DNA from: CBDBUR01 sp965209065
GTDB lineage: Bacteria; Pseudomonadota; Alphaproteobacteria; JAPOUT01; G958296285
Reading direction: 5' to 3'
Assembly: GCA_965209065.1 (NCBI GenBank)
Contig: OZ242373.1
Coordinates: 744,001-808,000, forward strand
Length of the DNA: 64,000 nucleotides
Part shown: positions 24,483 through 33,086 of the stretch, piece after piece
Layout of the letters: each line of letters starts with the position of its first letter
Position numbering within the stretch: the stretch's first letter is position 1
Notes under the pieces: model-generated
Told to the model about the DNA's origin: nothing
Databases searched by the model: none
What the model saw: only the letters and a program-made list of their open reading frames with translations
Program-made: the position numbers and the translations under genes

Positions 24483-25684
24483 TAGTCAAGTGCTCCAACA
24501 ATCGTTACCGAGCAGACATTCTGCGAAGGTGCGCCACCAAGATTATGCGTCATACCAATTTTGGGGTCGGCGAGTTGTCTTTCTTCGGCTCTGCCTTGTA
24601 GTTGTAGATACATTTCATATATCATTCTCAGCCCGCTCGCGCCGATGGGGTGACCGAAACATTTCAAGCCGCCGTCAATTTGGCATGGCACTTTGCCATC
24701 GCTATCGTAAAAGCCGTTCATCACGTCTTTGACCGCGCCGCCTTCAGGAGAGATAAACAAATCTTCCATCGTAACAAGCTCGGTAATGGAGAAGCAATCG
24801 TGCACTTCCATCATACTAACTTCCTCGCGCGGGTTTTTGATGCCTGCCTCTTGGTAAGCTTTTTTAGCAGCGATACGCGCGGTATGAAAATAGCTTCCGT
24901 CCCACGAGTTGTGCTGGCTTTCCAGTCCGTTTGACAGGGAGAGCTGCATTGCTTTAACCGAAACGATATTGTGTTGCTTACCAAGCGAGCGTGCTATTTC
25001 GGGTGTGCAGACAATCGCCGCCGCCGCGCCATCGGAAACGCCGCAGCAATCGAACAGCCCGAGTGGCTCGGCTATCATTGGCGCGTTGAGCACTTGCTCT
25101 TCGCTAACGGCTTTTCTCAAGTGGGCTTTAGGATTTTTTGTGCCGTTCGCGTGGCTTTTGACCGAGACATGGGCGATGGCTCTTTTCAGGTCTTCAGCCG
25201 AGACGCCATGCTTCGCGCGATAGGCGGTCGCCAGCTGTGCGAAATTGCCGGGCGCCGAGCCGCTGGGCGCGACTTGAGGGGACAAGGTTCCCATATTGCC
25301 GGTAGGCAGTCCGCCATATCCTGTGTCTTTGAGTTTCTCCACGCCGAGCGCGAGCGCGATGTCGGCTGCTCCCGCCGCGACCGCATAGACCGCGCCCCGA
25401 AAGGCTTCCGAGCCACTTGCGCAGAAGTTCTCCACGCGCGTGACGGCTATATTGGGTAGGCGCAAAGCGACCGAGAGCGGTGTCCCGCCCTTCCCCGTGC
25501 CGACTTCATCGACATGGGTAGAGAACCAAGCGGCATCGAGTTGCGTTGGCTCGACGCCGGCGTCTGCCATTGCCTCAAGGTAGGCTTCGACCATTAGCTC
25601 TTCGGGTCCTGCGTCCCAGCGTTCGCCGAATTTGGAGCAACCCATTCCGAGTATTGCGACTTTATCTTTGATACCTGCTGCCAT
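24482..25684 (-). CDS. thiolase-superfamily protein (SCP2/acetyl-CoA acetyltransferase-like)
   Basis: This 400-aa protein resembles the SCP-x thiolase subgroup. The nucleophilic Cys is C88 in VENFCASGSEAF. HDCFSITEL and GGLKCFGHPIGASGLR supply the second His/Cys region. It would cleave or condense acyl-CoA substrates in a degradation pathway. Some members of this subgroup need a partner DUF35/OB protein, which is absent here. A GGAGGAT Shine-Dalgarno precedes the ATG. It heads a two-gene operon with the dioxygenase. Confidence 0.88.
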   Translation of the reverse strand: MAAGIKDKVAILGMGCSKFGERWDAGPEELMVEAYLEAMADAGVEPTQLDAAWFSTHVDEVGTGKGGTPLSVALRLPNIAVTRVENFCASGSEAFRGAVYAVAAGAADIALALGVEKLKDTGYGGLPTGNMGTLSPQVAPSGSAPGNFAQLATAYRAKHGVSAEDLKRAIAHVSVKSHANGTKNPKAHLRKAVSEEQVLNAPMIAEPLGLFDCCGVSDGAAAAIVCTPEIARSLGKQHNIVSVKAMQLSLSNGLESQHNSWDGSYFHTARIAAKKAYQEAGIKNPREEVSMMEVHDCFSITELVTMEDLFISPEGGAVKDVMNGFYDSDGKVPCQIDGGLKCFGHPIGASGLRMIYEMYLQLQGRAEERQLADPKIGMTHNLGGAPSQNVCSVTIVGALD

Positions 25685-25838
25685 TTTATCCTCCGTGTTT
25701 GAAGTGAATCTGATGCCCTATTTTACATAATTTTGCTATTTTTGTCTGCTACTTTTTGCCTTATAAAAACGCCTATTTTTCAACGAGATAAACGCCTTGG
25801 CGGCTCTATTGAAAAAAATAACCCTTTAATCTGCCGAT

Positions 25839-25844
25839 TATAAT
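25839..25844 (+). promoter_or_regulatory. -10 element of the CaiB-family gene
   Basis: A consensus TATAAT, followed by CGCTAT, lies 60 bp before the ATG. The -35 is unclear. The leader contains the hexamer-like repeat described separately. Confidence 0.35.
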
Positions 25845-25859
25845 CGCTATAGTCTATGA

Positions 25860-25899
25860 GGGTTAGGGTTAGGATAAGGTAAGGGCTAGGATAAAGGGG
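25860..25899 (+). repeat. GGGTTA-like hexamer repeats in a leader
   Basis: A run of imperfect 6-bp units (GGGTTA, GGGTTA, GGATAA, GGTAAG, GGCTAG, GGATAA, AGGGG) is purine-rich on the coding strand. It merges into the GGGGAGGA Shine-Dalgarno of the next gene. Confidence 0.7.
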
Positions 25900-25904
25900 A
25901 GGAA

Positions 25905-27095
25905 ATGCTTAAAGGCATTAAGGTTATTGAGTTAGCCACTTATATTGCCGCGCCCTCAGCGGGCGGCTTGCTCGCGGATTGGGGCGCGGAAGTGATAAAG
26001 GTGGAGCCGCCTCAGGGCTGCCCGATGCGCACCGTGTTCGAGACGCCCGAAGGTTTCTCGCCGGTTTTCGATTTAGACAACCGCGGCAAGCAAGCCGTGT
26101 GTATTGATATCACCAAACCCAAGGGCGCTGAAATCGTCAAGAAGCTCGCGGGCGAAGCGGACGTGTTTTTGACCAACGTTCGCGGCAAAGCACTGCATAA
26201 GCTGGGGCTAGATTATGACACGCTCAAGCAAATCTGCCCGCGTTTGATTTACGCCAGCGTCAGCGGTTACGGCACGATAGGTTTGGATAAGGATTTACCG
26301 GGTTTCGACATCAGCGCGTTTTTCGCGCGCTCAGGCTTGACGGCGGCGAGCACACCGAAAATAGCCGACCCCGTCTCTCCGCGCGTTGCGGTTGGCGACC
26401 ACACGACTGGTATTGCTACGGCGGCTGCCATTCTCGCAGCATTTATCGACCGACAAAACACGAACAAAGGCTCTTTTATAGACGCGTCCTTGCTGCGCAC
26501 CGGAATTTACACGCTTGGCTCTGACTTAGCGACCTTGCTCGGCTTTGGCAGGCTCGGCTCGGCAAAGCCGCGCAACGAGGTGCGCGACCCGATGAATAAT
26601 TTTTTCGAGACAAAAGACGAACGCTGGCTGGTTCTCGTGCCGCGTCCGCAGCTTGATGCCGAGTGGGTGAAGCTGTGCGAAGCCATTGGCGCGGAGGATA
26701 TGGCGCGCGGCCCAAATTACGATAACCCCAAAGCGCGCCGTGCGGCATGCGCTGAGATTGTTGCGCGGTTGGATAAATGCTTTTCCCAAAAAACCTTAGA
26801 GGAATGGGGCAAAATTTTAGATGAGATAGATTTCGTCTGGGCACCCTTGTTGCGCCCTGCCGAAGTGCTAGAAGATGAGCAAGCCAACGCGATGGGCGCT
26901 TTTGTCGAAATTCCCGAAGGCGGCGGCGGTGGCAAGCGCCGTTCGGTTGGCGGTCCCATTCGCTTTGTGGATACTTCCGCCACGCCTATGCGTCCCGTGC
27001 AGAAGCTGGGCGAAGCGAATGAAGTGATTATGAAAGAGCTCGGCTTCACGTCCCAAGAGATTGACGCAATGAAAAAAGAAAAGGTTCTAGGATAA
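25905..27095 (+). CDS. CaiB/BaiF family CoA transferase
   Basis: This 396-aa family III CoA transferase moves CoA between carboxylic acids. Visible features are GIKVIELATYIAAPSAGGLLA (residues 3-20 region), the nucleophilic Asp region FDISAFFARSG preceded by LPG, and the conserved GDHTTGIATAAAIL. It could serve any of several acid-CoA couples; the nearby acyl-CoA dehydrogenases and thiolase fit a fatty- or aromatic-acid route. The start is set by GGGGAGGA at 25896-25903. Confidence 0.9.
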   Translation: MLKGIKVIELATYIAAPSAGGLLADWGAEVIKVEPPQGCPMRTVFETPEGFSPVFDLDNRGKQAVCIDITKPKGAEIVKKLAGEADVFLTNVRGKALHKLGLDYDTLKQICPRLIYASVSGYGTIGLDKDLPGFDISAFFARSGLTAASTPKIADPVSPRVAVGDHTTGIATAAAILAAFIDRQNTNKGSFIDASLLRTGIYTLGSDLATLLGFGRLGSAKPRNEVRDPMNNFFETKDERWLVLVPRPQLDAEWVKLCEAIGAEDMARGPNYDNPKARRAACAEIVARLDKCFSQKTLEEWGKILDEIDFVWAPLLRPAEVLEDEQANAMGAFVEIPEGGGGGKRRSVGGPIRFVDTSATPMRPVQKLGEANEVIMKELGFTSQEIDAMKKEKVLG

Positions 27096-27187
27096 GTCTC
27101 TTAGCAAAAGCCTCCGTTTGCTTTGCTGTTATATTTTTATTATGTAAGCCACTCATCGCAGGTCCTTGGCATGTTCCTGAGGGCGAA

Positions 27188-27925
27188 GTGCGTTTATTCA
27201 TCGAATACAGCTATGAGAGAAGCTTCAGCTTTTTCAACAGCACGAGACAAGAGCTCAAACCTTCACAAGAAACAGGGCTTACTCCTTACAGAACCTATAG
27301 TGCTAGAAAGAATGAGCTAAAACTTTTTGCTGAATATGGTTTTGTATTTGACTCGACTTTTCTATTCACGTTAGAAGGTGGTTTTCAAGAAGGATTTAAT
27401 TTTTCCTATCACAACGATTGGGTTAGCACGCAGATAGGTATAAGGCTAAGCAAGAAGTTGAAAAACATCACGACATCGCTTGAGGGGGCTTATGGTTATA
27501 ATCAATTTAGCGAGGGTCAGGCTTTTTTAAGGGCGCGTGGCGATTCTTTTGCCTCTTTGTCTGTTGAATTTGGCAAAGATTGGGTTTTCATAGATGCGAT
27601 AAACCTTTACATCACGGCAAAGACGACATGGCAGAAAAATTGGAGAGCACATCAAGAAGATGAAGCAAGCGTAAACGCGGTATTGGGAATTAAGCTGCTA
27701 GAAGATGCCTTTGGCAATAAGGTAATTTTTCTCAATCAATTTCTTTTCAAGACGAGTCTAGAGAACAAGCCAAACATGCGCGCTGAAGAATTTAAGATTG
27801 AATTTTCTTTAGTTGTGTTTCCTTTTTCGGGTTATGGATTAGAGGTTGGGTATCGCGAGACGGTGCTTGGTAAAAACATCAACCGCGGCAGAGGCTACTT
27901 TACAAAGTTATGGTTTGAGTTTTAG
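27188..27925 (+). CDS. predicted outer-membrane beta-barrel protein, start uncertain
   Basis: I do not recognise the family. The mature region has alternating hydrophobic/polar strands and ends KLWFEF with a C-terminal Phe, the signature of outer-membrane barrels. GTG 27188 is the first standard start and gives 245 aa without a signal peptide. In the same frame, however, codons 27092-27187 encode a good signal peptide (SLLAKASVCFAVIFLLCKPL then IAG-PWHV) with no ATG, GTG or TTG before a stop at 27062. The real start may be a rare codon (ATA 27092 with AAAAGG upstream), or one base may be wrong. It follows caiB directly. Confidence 0.6.
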   Translation: MRLFIEYSYERSFSFFNSTRQELKPSQETGLTPYRTYSARKNELKLFAEYGFVFDSTFLFTLEGGFQEGFNFSYHNDWVSTQIGIRLSKKLKNITTSLEGAYGYNQFSEGQAFLRARGDSFASLSVEFGKDWVFIDAINLYITAKTTWQKNWRAHQEDEASVNAVLGIKLLEDAFGNKVIFLNQFLFKTSLENKPNMRAEEFKIEFSLVVFPFSGYGLEVGYRETVLGKNINRGRGYFTKLWFEF

Positions 27926-27933
27926 CAACCACA

Positions 27934-29202
27934 TTAGAGAGCGCGCGCTTTATGCATATCTCTCGCGGTTCTGTTTTCGTTTGCCATATACCGAAAGAGC
28001 GATAGGAAGGGGCTCATTTTCGGGTTGGGGTCTTGCCCTGCGCCCATTTTGATAAGCTGGAGGCAGAACCAGCCTTGAACGCCCCACGCGTTGGCAAGGC
28101 GCACGATATTTATGTTATGCAGTCTTCTTAGAAAGCCGAGTTGCCCCTCCCATTTTGGAGCGGCTTGGCGTTCGCCTGAGATGAGTTCTTTCGGCAAGTT
28201 GGTATCGGTGCAAAGAGGACGCGCCATACCGATAAGCTCGCAATCGCCGGAGTTAAGCGCGGCGAGCATCGCCTCGCGCGAGCGGAAGCCCCCCGTCACC
28301 ATTAGCGGAAGCGCGATAGCCTTACGAATATTCGCGGCATACTCTAAGAAATAGGCTTCGCGTGTTTTTGTGCTTTGTCTTGTTTCATCGGCAGCGCCCA
28401 TCATAGCGGCGCTTTCATAATTGCCGCCGGATATTTCTAGCAGGTCTATGCTTGCCTCTTGTAGCCACTGCGCAACTTGAATACTTTCGCTGTTGTCATA
28501 ACCACCTTGCTGAAAATCGGCAGAGTTGAGTTTAACGCTAAGAGGAAAATCATCACCGACAGCAGCGCGTGTTGCGCGCACGACTTCTAGCAGAAGTTTC
28601 GCGCGGTTTTGTAGCGAGCCGCCATAAGCATCGCTGCGGCGGTTCGAGAGCGGAGACAAAAACGAACTCAACAGATAACCATGCGCGCTATGAATCTGCA
28701 CGCCGGTAAAGCCTGTCTTTTTGGCGATGCTGGCGGCGAAAGCGAATCCTTTAATAACCTTGTCAATATCGGCTAGGGTCATTTCCTGCGGTTTGCCGAA
28801 TTGTCCTTTCGGCATGTTGAGCGCCACAGAGGACGGCGCTTTCGGGTTCTTATTGACGATAGCTTGCGTTTGCCTGCCGGCATGGCTTATCTGCATCCAA
28901 ATGTGTCCGCCGTGCGAGGTGCCTGCTTTGGCGATTTGAGCCAGTCTATCGAGCTGCTGGTTGCTTTGCTCGCCACAGATGACGATATTGCCCGGTCGCT
29001 CTAGGTGGTCGGGGTCTATTTGGACATTGCCGGTAATAGACAAGCCGAGCCCCCCGTCTGCCCATCGCTGATAAAGTTTGCGGTGAGCCTCGGTGGCATA
29101 ATTGCGCGCATCTGCGAGCCCTTCGGTCATCGCAGATTTGGCGATTCGGTTCGGCAGGCTCGCGCCGCATGGTAAATCGAGACTATCGCCTAAAGTTGTC
29201 AT
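27934..29202 (-). CDS. Old-Yellow-Enzyme-type NADH:flavin oxidoreductase
   Basis: This 422-aa FMN-binding TIM-barrel oxidoreductase has WMQISHAGRQ and GVQIHSAHGYLLSSFLSP, with the His pair that binds the substrate oxygen, plus SNRRSDAYGGSLQNR. MVTGGFRSREAML binds the FMN phosphate. It has no C-terminal FAD/NAD domain, so it is the short single-domain class, likely reducing activated alkenes. The start at 29202 is preferred over 29214 because GGGAGAAG lies just upstream. It is divergent from rhlE. Confidence 0.88.
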   Translation of the reverse strand: MTTLGDSLDLPCGASLPNRIAKSAMTEGLADARNYATEAHRKLYQRWADGGLGLSITGNVQIDPDHLERPGNIVICGEQSNQQLDRLAQIAKAGTSHGGHIWMQISHAGRQTQAIVNKNPKAPSSVALNMPKGQFGKPQEMTLADIDKVIKGFAFAASIAKKTGFTGVQIHSAHGYLLSSFLSPLSNRRSDAYGGSLQNRAKLLLEVVRATRAAVGDDFPLSVKLNSADFQQGGYDNSESIQVAQWLQEASIDLLEISGGNYESAAMMGAADETRQSTKTREAYFLEYAANIRKAIALPLMVTGGFRSREAMLAALNSGDCELIGMARPLCTDTNLPKELISGERQAAPKWEGQLGFLRRLHNINIVRLANAWGVQGWFCLQLIKMGAGQDPNPKMSPFLSLFRYMANENRTARDMHKARAL

Positions 29203-29270
29203 AACTTCTCCCATTGCTATTTCGTAATGATTTGCTATTATACGGCAATAATAGAAATAGAAATAGTAAA

Positions 29271-30776
29271 ATGAAAGAAAATTTTGAGAAACTCGGTCTT
29301 TCCGATTATTTGTGCAGCGCTATAGAAGAGCTGGGCTATGAGGAACCGACTTCCATTCAACGAGATGCCATTCCATTTATTCTAAACAAAGCGGATATTA
29401 TTGGGATAGCTCAGACCGGAACGGGCAAAACTGCGGCGTTCACGCTCCCTATGATTGACTTGCTTTCCATAGGCAGGGCGCGCGCGCGTATGCCGCGCTC
29501 GCTTATTTTGTCGCCGACGCGCGAGCTCGCACAGCAGACGGCGGAGAATTTCAAACTTTACGGCAAGAATCATACCTTGAGCCACGCCTTGCTGATTGGA
29601 GGAGTGTCGATAGACAAGCAGATGAAGATATTAGGGCGCGGTGTTGATGTTTTAATTGCGACACCGGGTCGTTTGCTCGATCACTCTGACCGCGGTCGCT
29701 TGTTGCTAAACGCGATAGAGATATTTGTTATTGACGAAGCCGATAGAATGTTGGATATGGGTTTTATTCCAGACATTGAGCGTATCATCAAGCTCTTGCC
29801 GGCGCAGCGGCAGACGCTTCTTTTTTCAGCGACCATGCCCGCGCCGATTGAGAAGTTAGCTTCGAGGTTAATGCGTTCGCCGCAGCGTGTTGCTGCTTCG
29901 ATGAGTGGCAAGGCGGCGCAAACCATCGAGCAATCTTTAATTTGGACGACCGCACCCGACAAAATAATTTTACTCGCCAAGCATCTACGCGAGATGAGTG
30001 GCAATGCGATTGTCTTTTGTAATCGCAAGCGTGATGTTGATAGGGTCTATCGTGCTCTCAAGCAAGATGAGTTTCGCGTTGAAGCTATACATGGGGATAT
30101 GCCGCAGTTTAAGCGCGGCAAAGTGTTGGAGCGGTTTCGCAGTGAGGGTCTACCTATTTTAGTGGCGAGCAATGTTGCGGCGCGCGGTTTAGATATTGCG
30201 AACATTTCTCACGTTATAAATTTTGATGTGCCGCAAATTGCGGAGGATTATGTTCACCGCATTGGGCGAACGGGACGCGCCGGCAAAGCGGGCAGCGCCT
30301 TAATTTTAGCAACAAAAGACGAGCTTGATTTTGTTAAAGCAATTGAAGTTTTGATGAAAGAATCCATTCCGGTTTTAGGAAATCAACCTAGACCGCATGA
30401 GTCTGGCTCGGAGTCTGGCTCGCGTTCTTCTAAACCCCACCGGTCAAAACCTAACGCGTCGAGACCCCGCGGGTCAAAACCTAACGCGTCAAAACCCCGG
30501 GGGTCAAGACCCCGCGGAGCAAAACCTAATGCGTCAAAACCTAATGCGTCAAAACCTAACGGGTCGAAAACGCGCGGGTCAAAACCCTATGGGTCTAAAC
30601 CCCACGGGTCTAAACGACCTAGCGGGCGACCCAGTGGGTCAAGGGGCGGGCCAGGGGGCAGGTCAAGTTCTCGACCCTCAGGGTCTCGCGGGACTGGGTC
30701 TCGTCCCTCGGGGTCTCGTCCCTCGGGGTCTCGTCCCTCGGGGTCTCGACCCTCCGGGTCATCGCGCGGTCGATAA
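29271..30776 (+). CDS. rhlE: DEAD-box RNA helicase, RhlE type
   Basis: This 501-aa ATP-dependent RNA helicase acts in ribosome assembly and RNA turnover. It shows the Q motif (EEPTSIQRDAIPF), motif I AQTGTGKT, DEAD in VIDEADRMLDMGF, SAT in LFSATMP, and motif VI HRIGRTGRAG. After residue 375 the protein changes to a roughly 120-residue Ser/Lys/Arg/Pro/Gly repeat tail, probably an RNA-binding extension. The start at 29271 is where homology begins. An inverted repeat CTATTAT-ACGGCA-ATAATAG (29235-29254) in the leader could be an operator. It ends 1 bp before anmK (convergent). Confidence 0.9.
   Translation: MKENFEKLGLSDYLCSAIEELGYEEPTSIQRDAIPFILNKADIIGIAQTGTGKTAAFTLPMIDLLSIGRARARMPRSLILSPTRELAQQTAENFKLYGKNHTLSHALLIGGVSIDKQMKILGRGVDVLIATPGRLLDHSDRGRLLLNAIEIFVIDEADRMLDMGFIPDIERIIKLLPAQRQTLLFSATMPAPIEKLASRLMRSPQRVAASMSGKAAQTIEQSLIWTTAPDKIILLAKHLREMSGNAIVFCNRKRDVDRVYRALKQDEFRVEAIHGDMPQFKRGKVLERFRSEGLPILVASNVAARGLDIANISHVINFDVPQIAEDYVHRIGRTGRAGKAGSALILATKDELDFVKAIEVLMKESIPVLGNQPRPHESGSESGSRSSKPHRSKPNASRPRGSKPNASKPRGSRPRGAKPNASKPNASKPNGSKTRGSKPYGSKPHGSKRPSGRPSGSRGGPGGRSSSRPSGSRGTGSRPSGSRPSGSRPSGSRPSGSSRGR
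30397..30773 (+). repeat. 15-bp repeats encoding the RhlE tail
   Basis: The C-terminal tail is made of pentapeptides, first S-K-P-(N/R/Y/H)-(A/G) and then S-G-S-R-P, encoded by degenerate 15-bp units such as TCAAAACCTAACGCG and TCGGGGTCTCGTCCC. The last four units are nearly identical, showing recent expansion. Confidence 0.9.
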
Positions 30777-30777
30777 G

Positions 30778-31848
30778 TTAAGTAGCAGAAAAAAGCACGC
30801 CGCCGCTTGTCGGTTGAGCGCAACCGGTTGTTTGCGGCAAAGTAAGTGGCAAGCCGCGCACCGAGCGCGCCGCTAAAAAAGCAAAACATTGCGCTTCAAT
30901 CATATCGCCCTGCCAGCCGACTTTTTCTGCAACCACAACATTGCTATTGAGTTCTTTTTCTAACCGCGTTAGCAAGGTTTTGTTATGCCGTCCGCCGCCG
31001 CAGATAATCCAGCTTTTGGGTGTGCGCGGCAAAAAGTTTCGCGCCTCGGCGATAGCGCGAGTCGTAAAGGCTAAGAGTGTCGCCATACCATTTTCAACCG
31101 AAAGCCCTTTGATACGATTAAAATTCCAATGATTTCTATCCAAAGACTTCGGCGGTTTTTTGCGAAAATAATCGGCGCGCATAAAGCCGAGCAAAGCAGC
31201 TTCATCTACCTTGCCCTTCTCAGCGAGCTTGCCGCCTTCATCAAAAGCAAAACCGAGATGGCGATTTATCCAATCGTCCATCAAGCCGTTTCCCATTCCG
31301 GTATCAAAAGCGAGCAGGTCGCCTTTTTCCTCATCGATGTAAGTGATGTTAGCGATACCGCCAATATTCACCACCGCGACTGGCTGAACGATGCCGGCTT
31401 TCTTGGCGAGCGCCAAATGGTATAGGGGTGCGAGCGGTGCGCCCTCGCCGCCGGCAGCCATATCGGCTTGGCGAAACTGAGCGACAACATTGATGCCGGT
31501 TTGCTGCGCGAGGACCGCGCCTGAGCCAATTTGCTTTGTGAAGCCCTGTTCGGGTTTATGCTCTGTGGTCTGCCCGTGGAAGCCGATTAAATCAACTTTA
31601 TTGTTTTGGGTTATTTTTTGGATAAGGTCTAGGTGGGCTTGGGTAATTTGATTATCCGCCCACTGCTCGGCTTCGATAGAGTGCGTTTGTATCGCTTGTC
31701 GTAATTGTGTGCGCAGCTCATCGCTATAGGGCAGGTGCGCGCTCTGCCCGAAGTGGAGGAGTTTCTCTCCGTCGGTTTCTATAATGGCGGCGTCGATGCC
31801 GTCGAGGGAGGTTCCGCTCATCAAGCCCAAAACCCGAATAGATGGCAT
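30778..31848 (-). CDS. anmK: anhydro-N-acetylmuramic acid kinase
   Basis: AnmK phosphorylates and hydrolyses 1,6-anhydro-MurNAc recovered from the cell wall to MurNAc-6-phosphate. The 356-aa protein has GLMSGTSLDGIDAA (residues 8-21), GFHGQT, and AFDTGMGNGLMDDW, all typical of the ASKHA-fold AnmK family. Its start shares TAATG with the upstream acyl-CoA dehydrogenase, an unexpected operon partner. Confidence 0.93.
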   Translation of the reverse strand: MPSIRVLGLMSGTSLDGIDAAIIETDGEKLLHFGQSAHLPYSDELRTQLRQAIQTHSIEAEQWADNQITQAHLDLIQKITQNNKVDLIGFHGQTTEHKPEQGFTKQIGSGAVLAQQTGINVVAQFRQADMAAGGEGAPLAPLYHLALAKKAGIVQPVAVVNIGGIANITYIDEEKGDLLAFDTGMGNGLMDDWINRHLGFAFDEGGKLAEKGKVDEAALLGFMRADYFRKKPPKSLDRNHWNFNRIKGLSVENGMATLLAFTTRAIAEARNFLPRTPKSWIICGGGRHNKTLLTRLEKELNSNVVVAEKVGWQGDMIEAQCFAFLAARSVRGLPLTLPQTTGCAQPTSGGVLFSAT

Positions 31849-33074
31849 TATCGCCCTGTTGGCAATTTATCAAAGGGGACGTTTTTATCGACTCTAATAT
31901 CAGCGGGCATACCGAGCACGCGCTCGGCGATGATGTTGCGTAGGATTTCGTCTGTGCCGCCGGCGATACGAAACCCTGCCGCCGCCATCCACTGGAGCAG
32001 AAATTCGCCGCTAAGCCCTTCGTTAATAAGCCCACCGACATCCATTATTTCGGTCGCGAAGGAGTTGAGCTCCTGCTGCTTTTTCGCCGACACGACTTTG
32101 ATGATAGAGCTTTCAGGTCCGGGGGTTTCTCCGCGAGAGAGCGCGGTCAAAGTTCTAAAGCGGGTATATTTCAACCCCTGCGAGCGCACGAACCAATCGG
32201 CGATAGCCGCGCGCACGCGTCCATCTTTAATAGCGGGAGAGCCATCGGCGAGTTCGGTGGTGCGCGCGAGTGCGAGAACATCGCCCCAGTCTTTTCCGCC
32301 ACCCATACCGACAGCAAGCCGTTCATTCATCAAAGTTGTGAGCGCAACTTGCCAGCCCTGCCCGACTTCGCCAAGCCTTTGGCTATCAGGGATAACCACA
32401 TCGGTAAAGAAAACTTCGTTAAAGCCGCTATCGCCGGTCATCTGTTTAATCGGTCGCACTTCAACCCCTGGCGACTTCATATCCAAGAAGAAGAAGGTCA
32501 AGCCTTTATGTTTGGCTTCGCTGGGGTCGTGGCGCGTAACGATGATGCCGTAATCGCAGAAGTGCGCGCCGGTCGTCCAAACCTTTTGCCCGTTGAGAAT
32601 CCAGTTGTCGCCATCCTTTTTAACCCGCGAGCGAATACCCGCCACGTCCGAGCCAGCGCTAGGCTCGGAGAAAAGCTGACACCATATTTCCTCGCCATTG
32701 AGGGCGGGTTTGACATAACGCGCGCGGTGTTCTTCCGTGCCGTGCGTAATCAAAGTGGGGATACACATACCCAAGCCAATCTCAAAGACGCCGGCGGGCA
32801 CTTGATATTTCGCTTCCTCCTGATTATAGATAACGGTTTGCATAGAAGTTCCGCCAAGTCCGCCATATTCTTTAGCCCAAGTGATGGCGGCATATCCTGC
32901 TTCGGCTTTTTGAGCCTGCCATTCTTTAGCGCGCTTGAGATAATCTTTCAGGCTTTCGCTGCTCGAGCTAGGCGTGAGCCTTTGGCTCTCCTTTTTCTTT
33001 TTGGCGTTTTTATCGAGCCACGCGGAGACTTCAGCGCGGAATTCGGCTTCTTGTTTGGTATCGTTTAGGTCCAT
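31848..33074 (-). CDS. acyl-CoA dehydrogenase (large, 408 aa)
   Basis: This FAD-dependent enzyme introduces a trans-2 double bond into acyl-CoA. It has WAKEYGGLGG, CQLFSEPSAGSDVAGIRSR (the FAD/substrate motif of the family) and a C-terminal GGTDEILRNIIAERVLG. It resembles the AcdE2/FadE-type dehydrogenases that are encoded in pairs. The partner is the gene upstream, 12 bp away. AAAAGGAGAG precedes the ATG. The substrate is unknown. Confidence 0.9.
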   Translation of the reverse strand: MDLNDTKQEAEFRAEVSAWLDKNAKKKKESQRLTPSSSSESLKDYLKRAKEWQAQKAEAGYAAITWAKEYGGLGGTSMQTVIYNQEEAKYQVPAGVFEIGLGMCIPTLITHGTEEHRARYVKPALNGEEIWCQLFSEPSAGSDVAGIRSRVKKDGDNWILNGQKVWTTGAHFCDYGIIVTRHDPSEAKHKGLTFFFLDMKSPGVEVRPIKQMTGDSGFNEVFFTDVVIPDSQRLGEVGQGWQVALTTLMNERLAVGMGGGKDWGDVLALARTTELADGSPAIKDGRVRAAIADWFVRSQGLKYTRFRTLTALSRGETPGPESSIIKVVSAKKQQELNSFATEIMDVGGLINEGLSGEFLLQWMAAAGFRIAGGTDEILRNIIAERVLGMPADIRVDKNVPFDKLPTGR

Positions 33075-33086
33075 CGTTCTCTCCTT

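Noticed and set aside
27123..27320. 65-aa frame overlapping the start of the barrel gene
   Set aside because: It starts with a non-ATG codon, has no Shine-Dalgarno and runs out of frame through well-formed barrel coding sequence.
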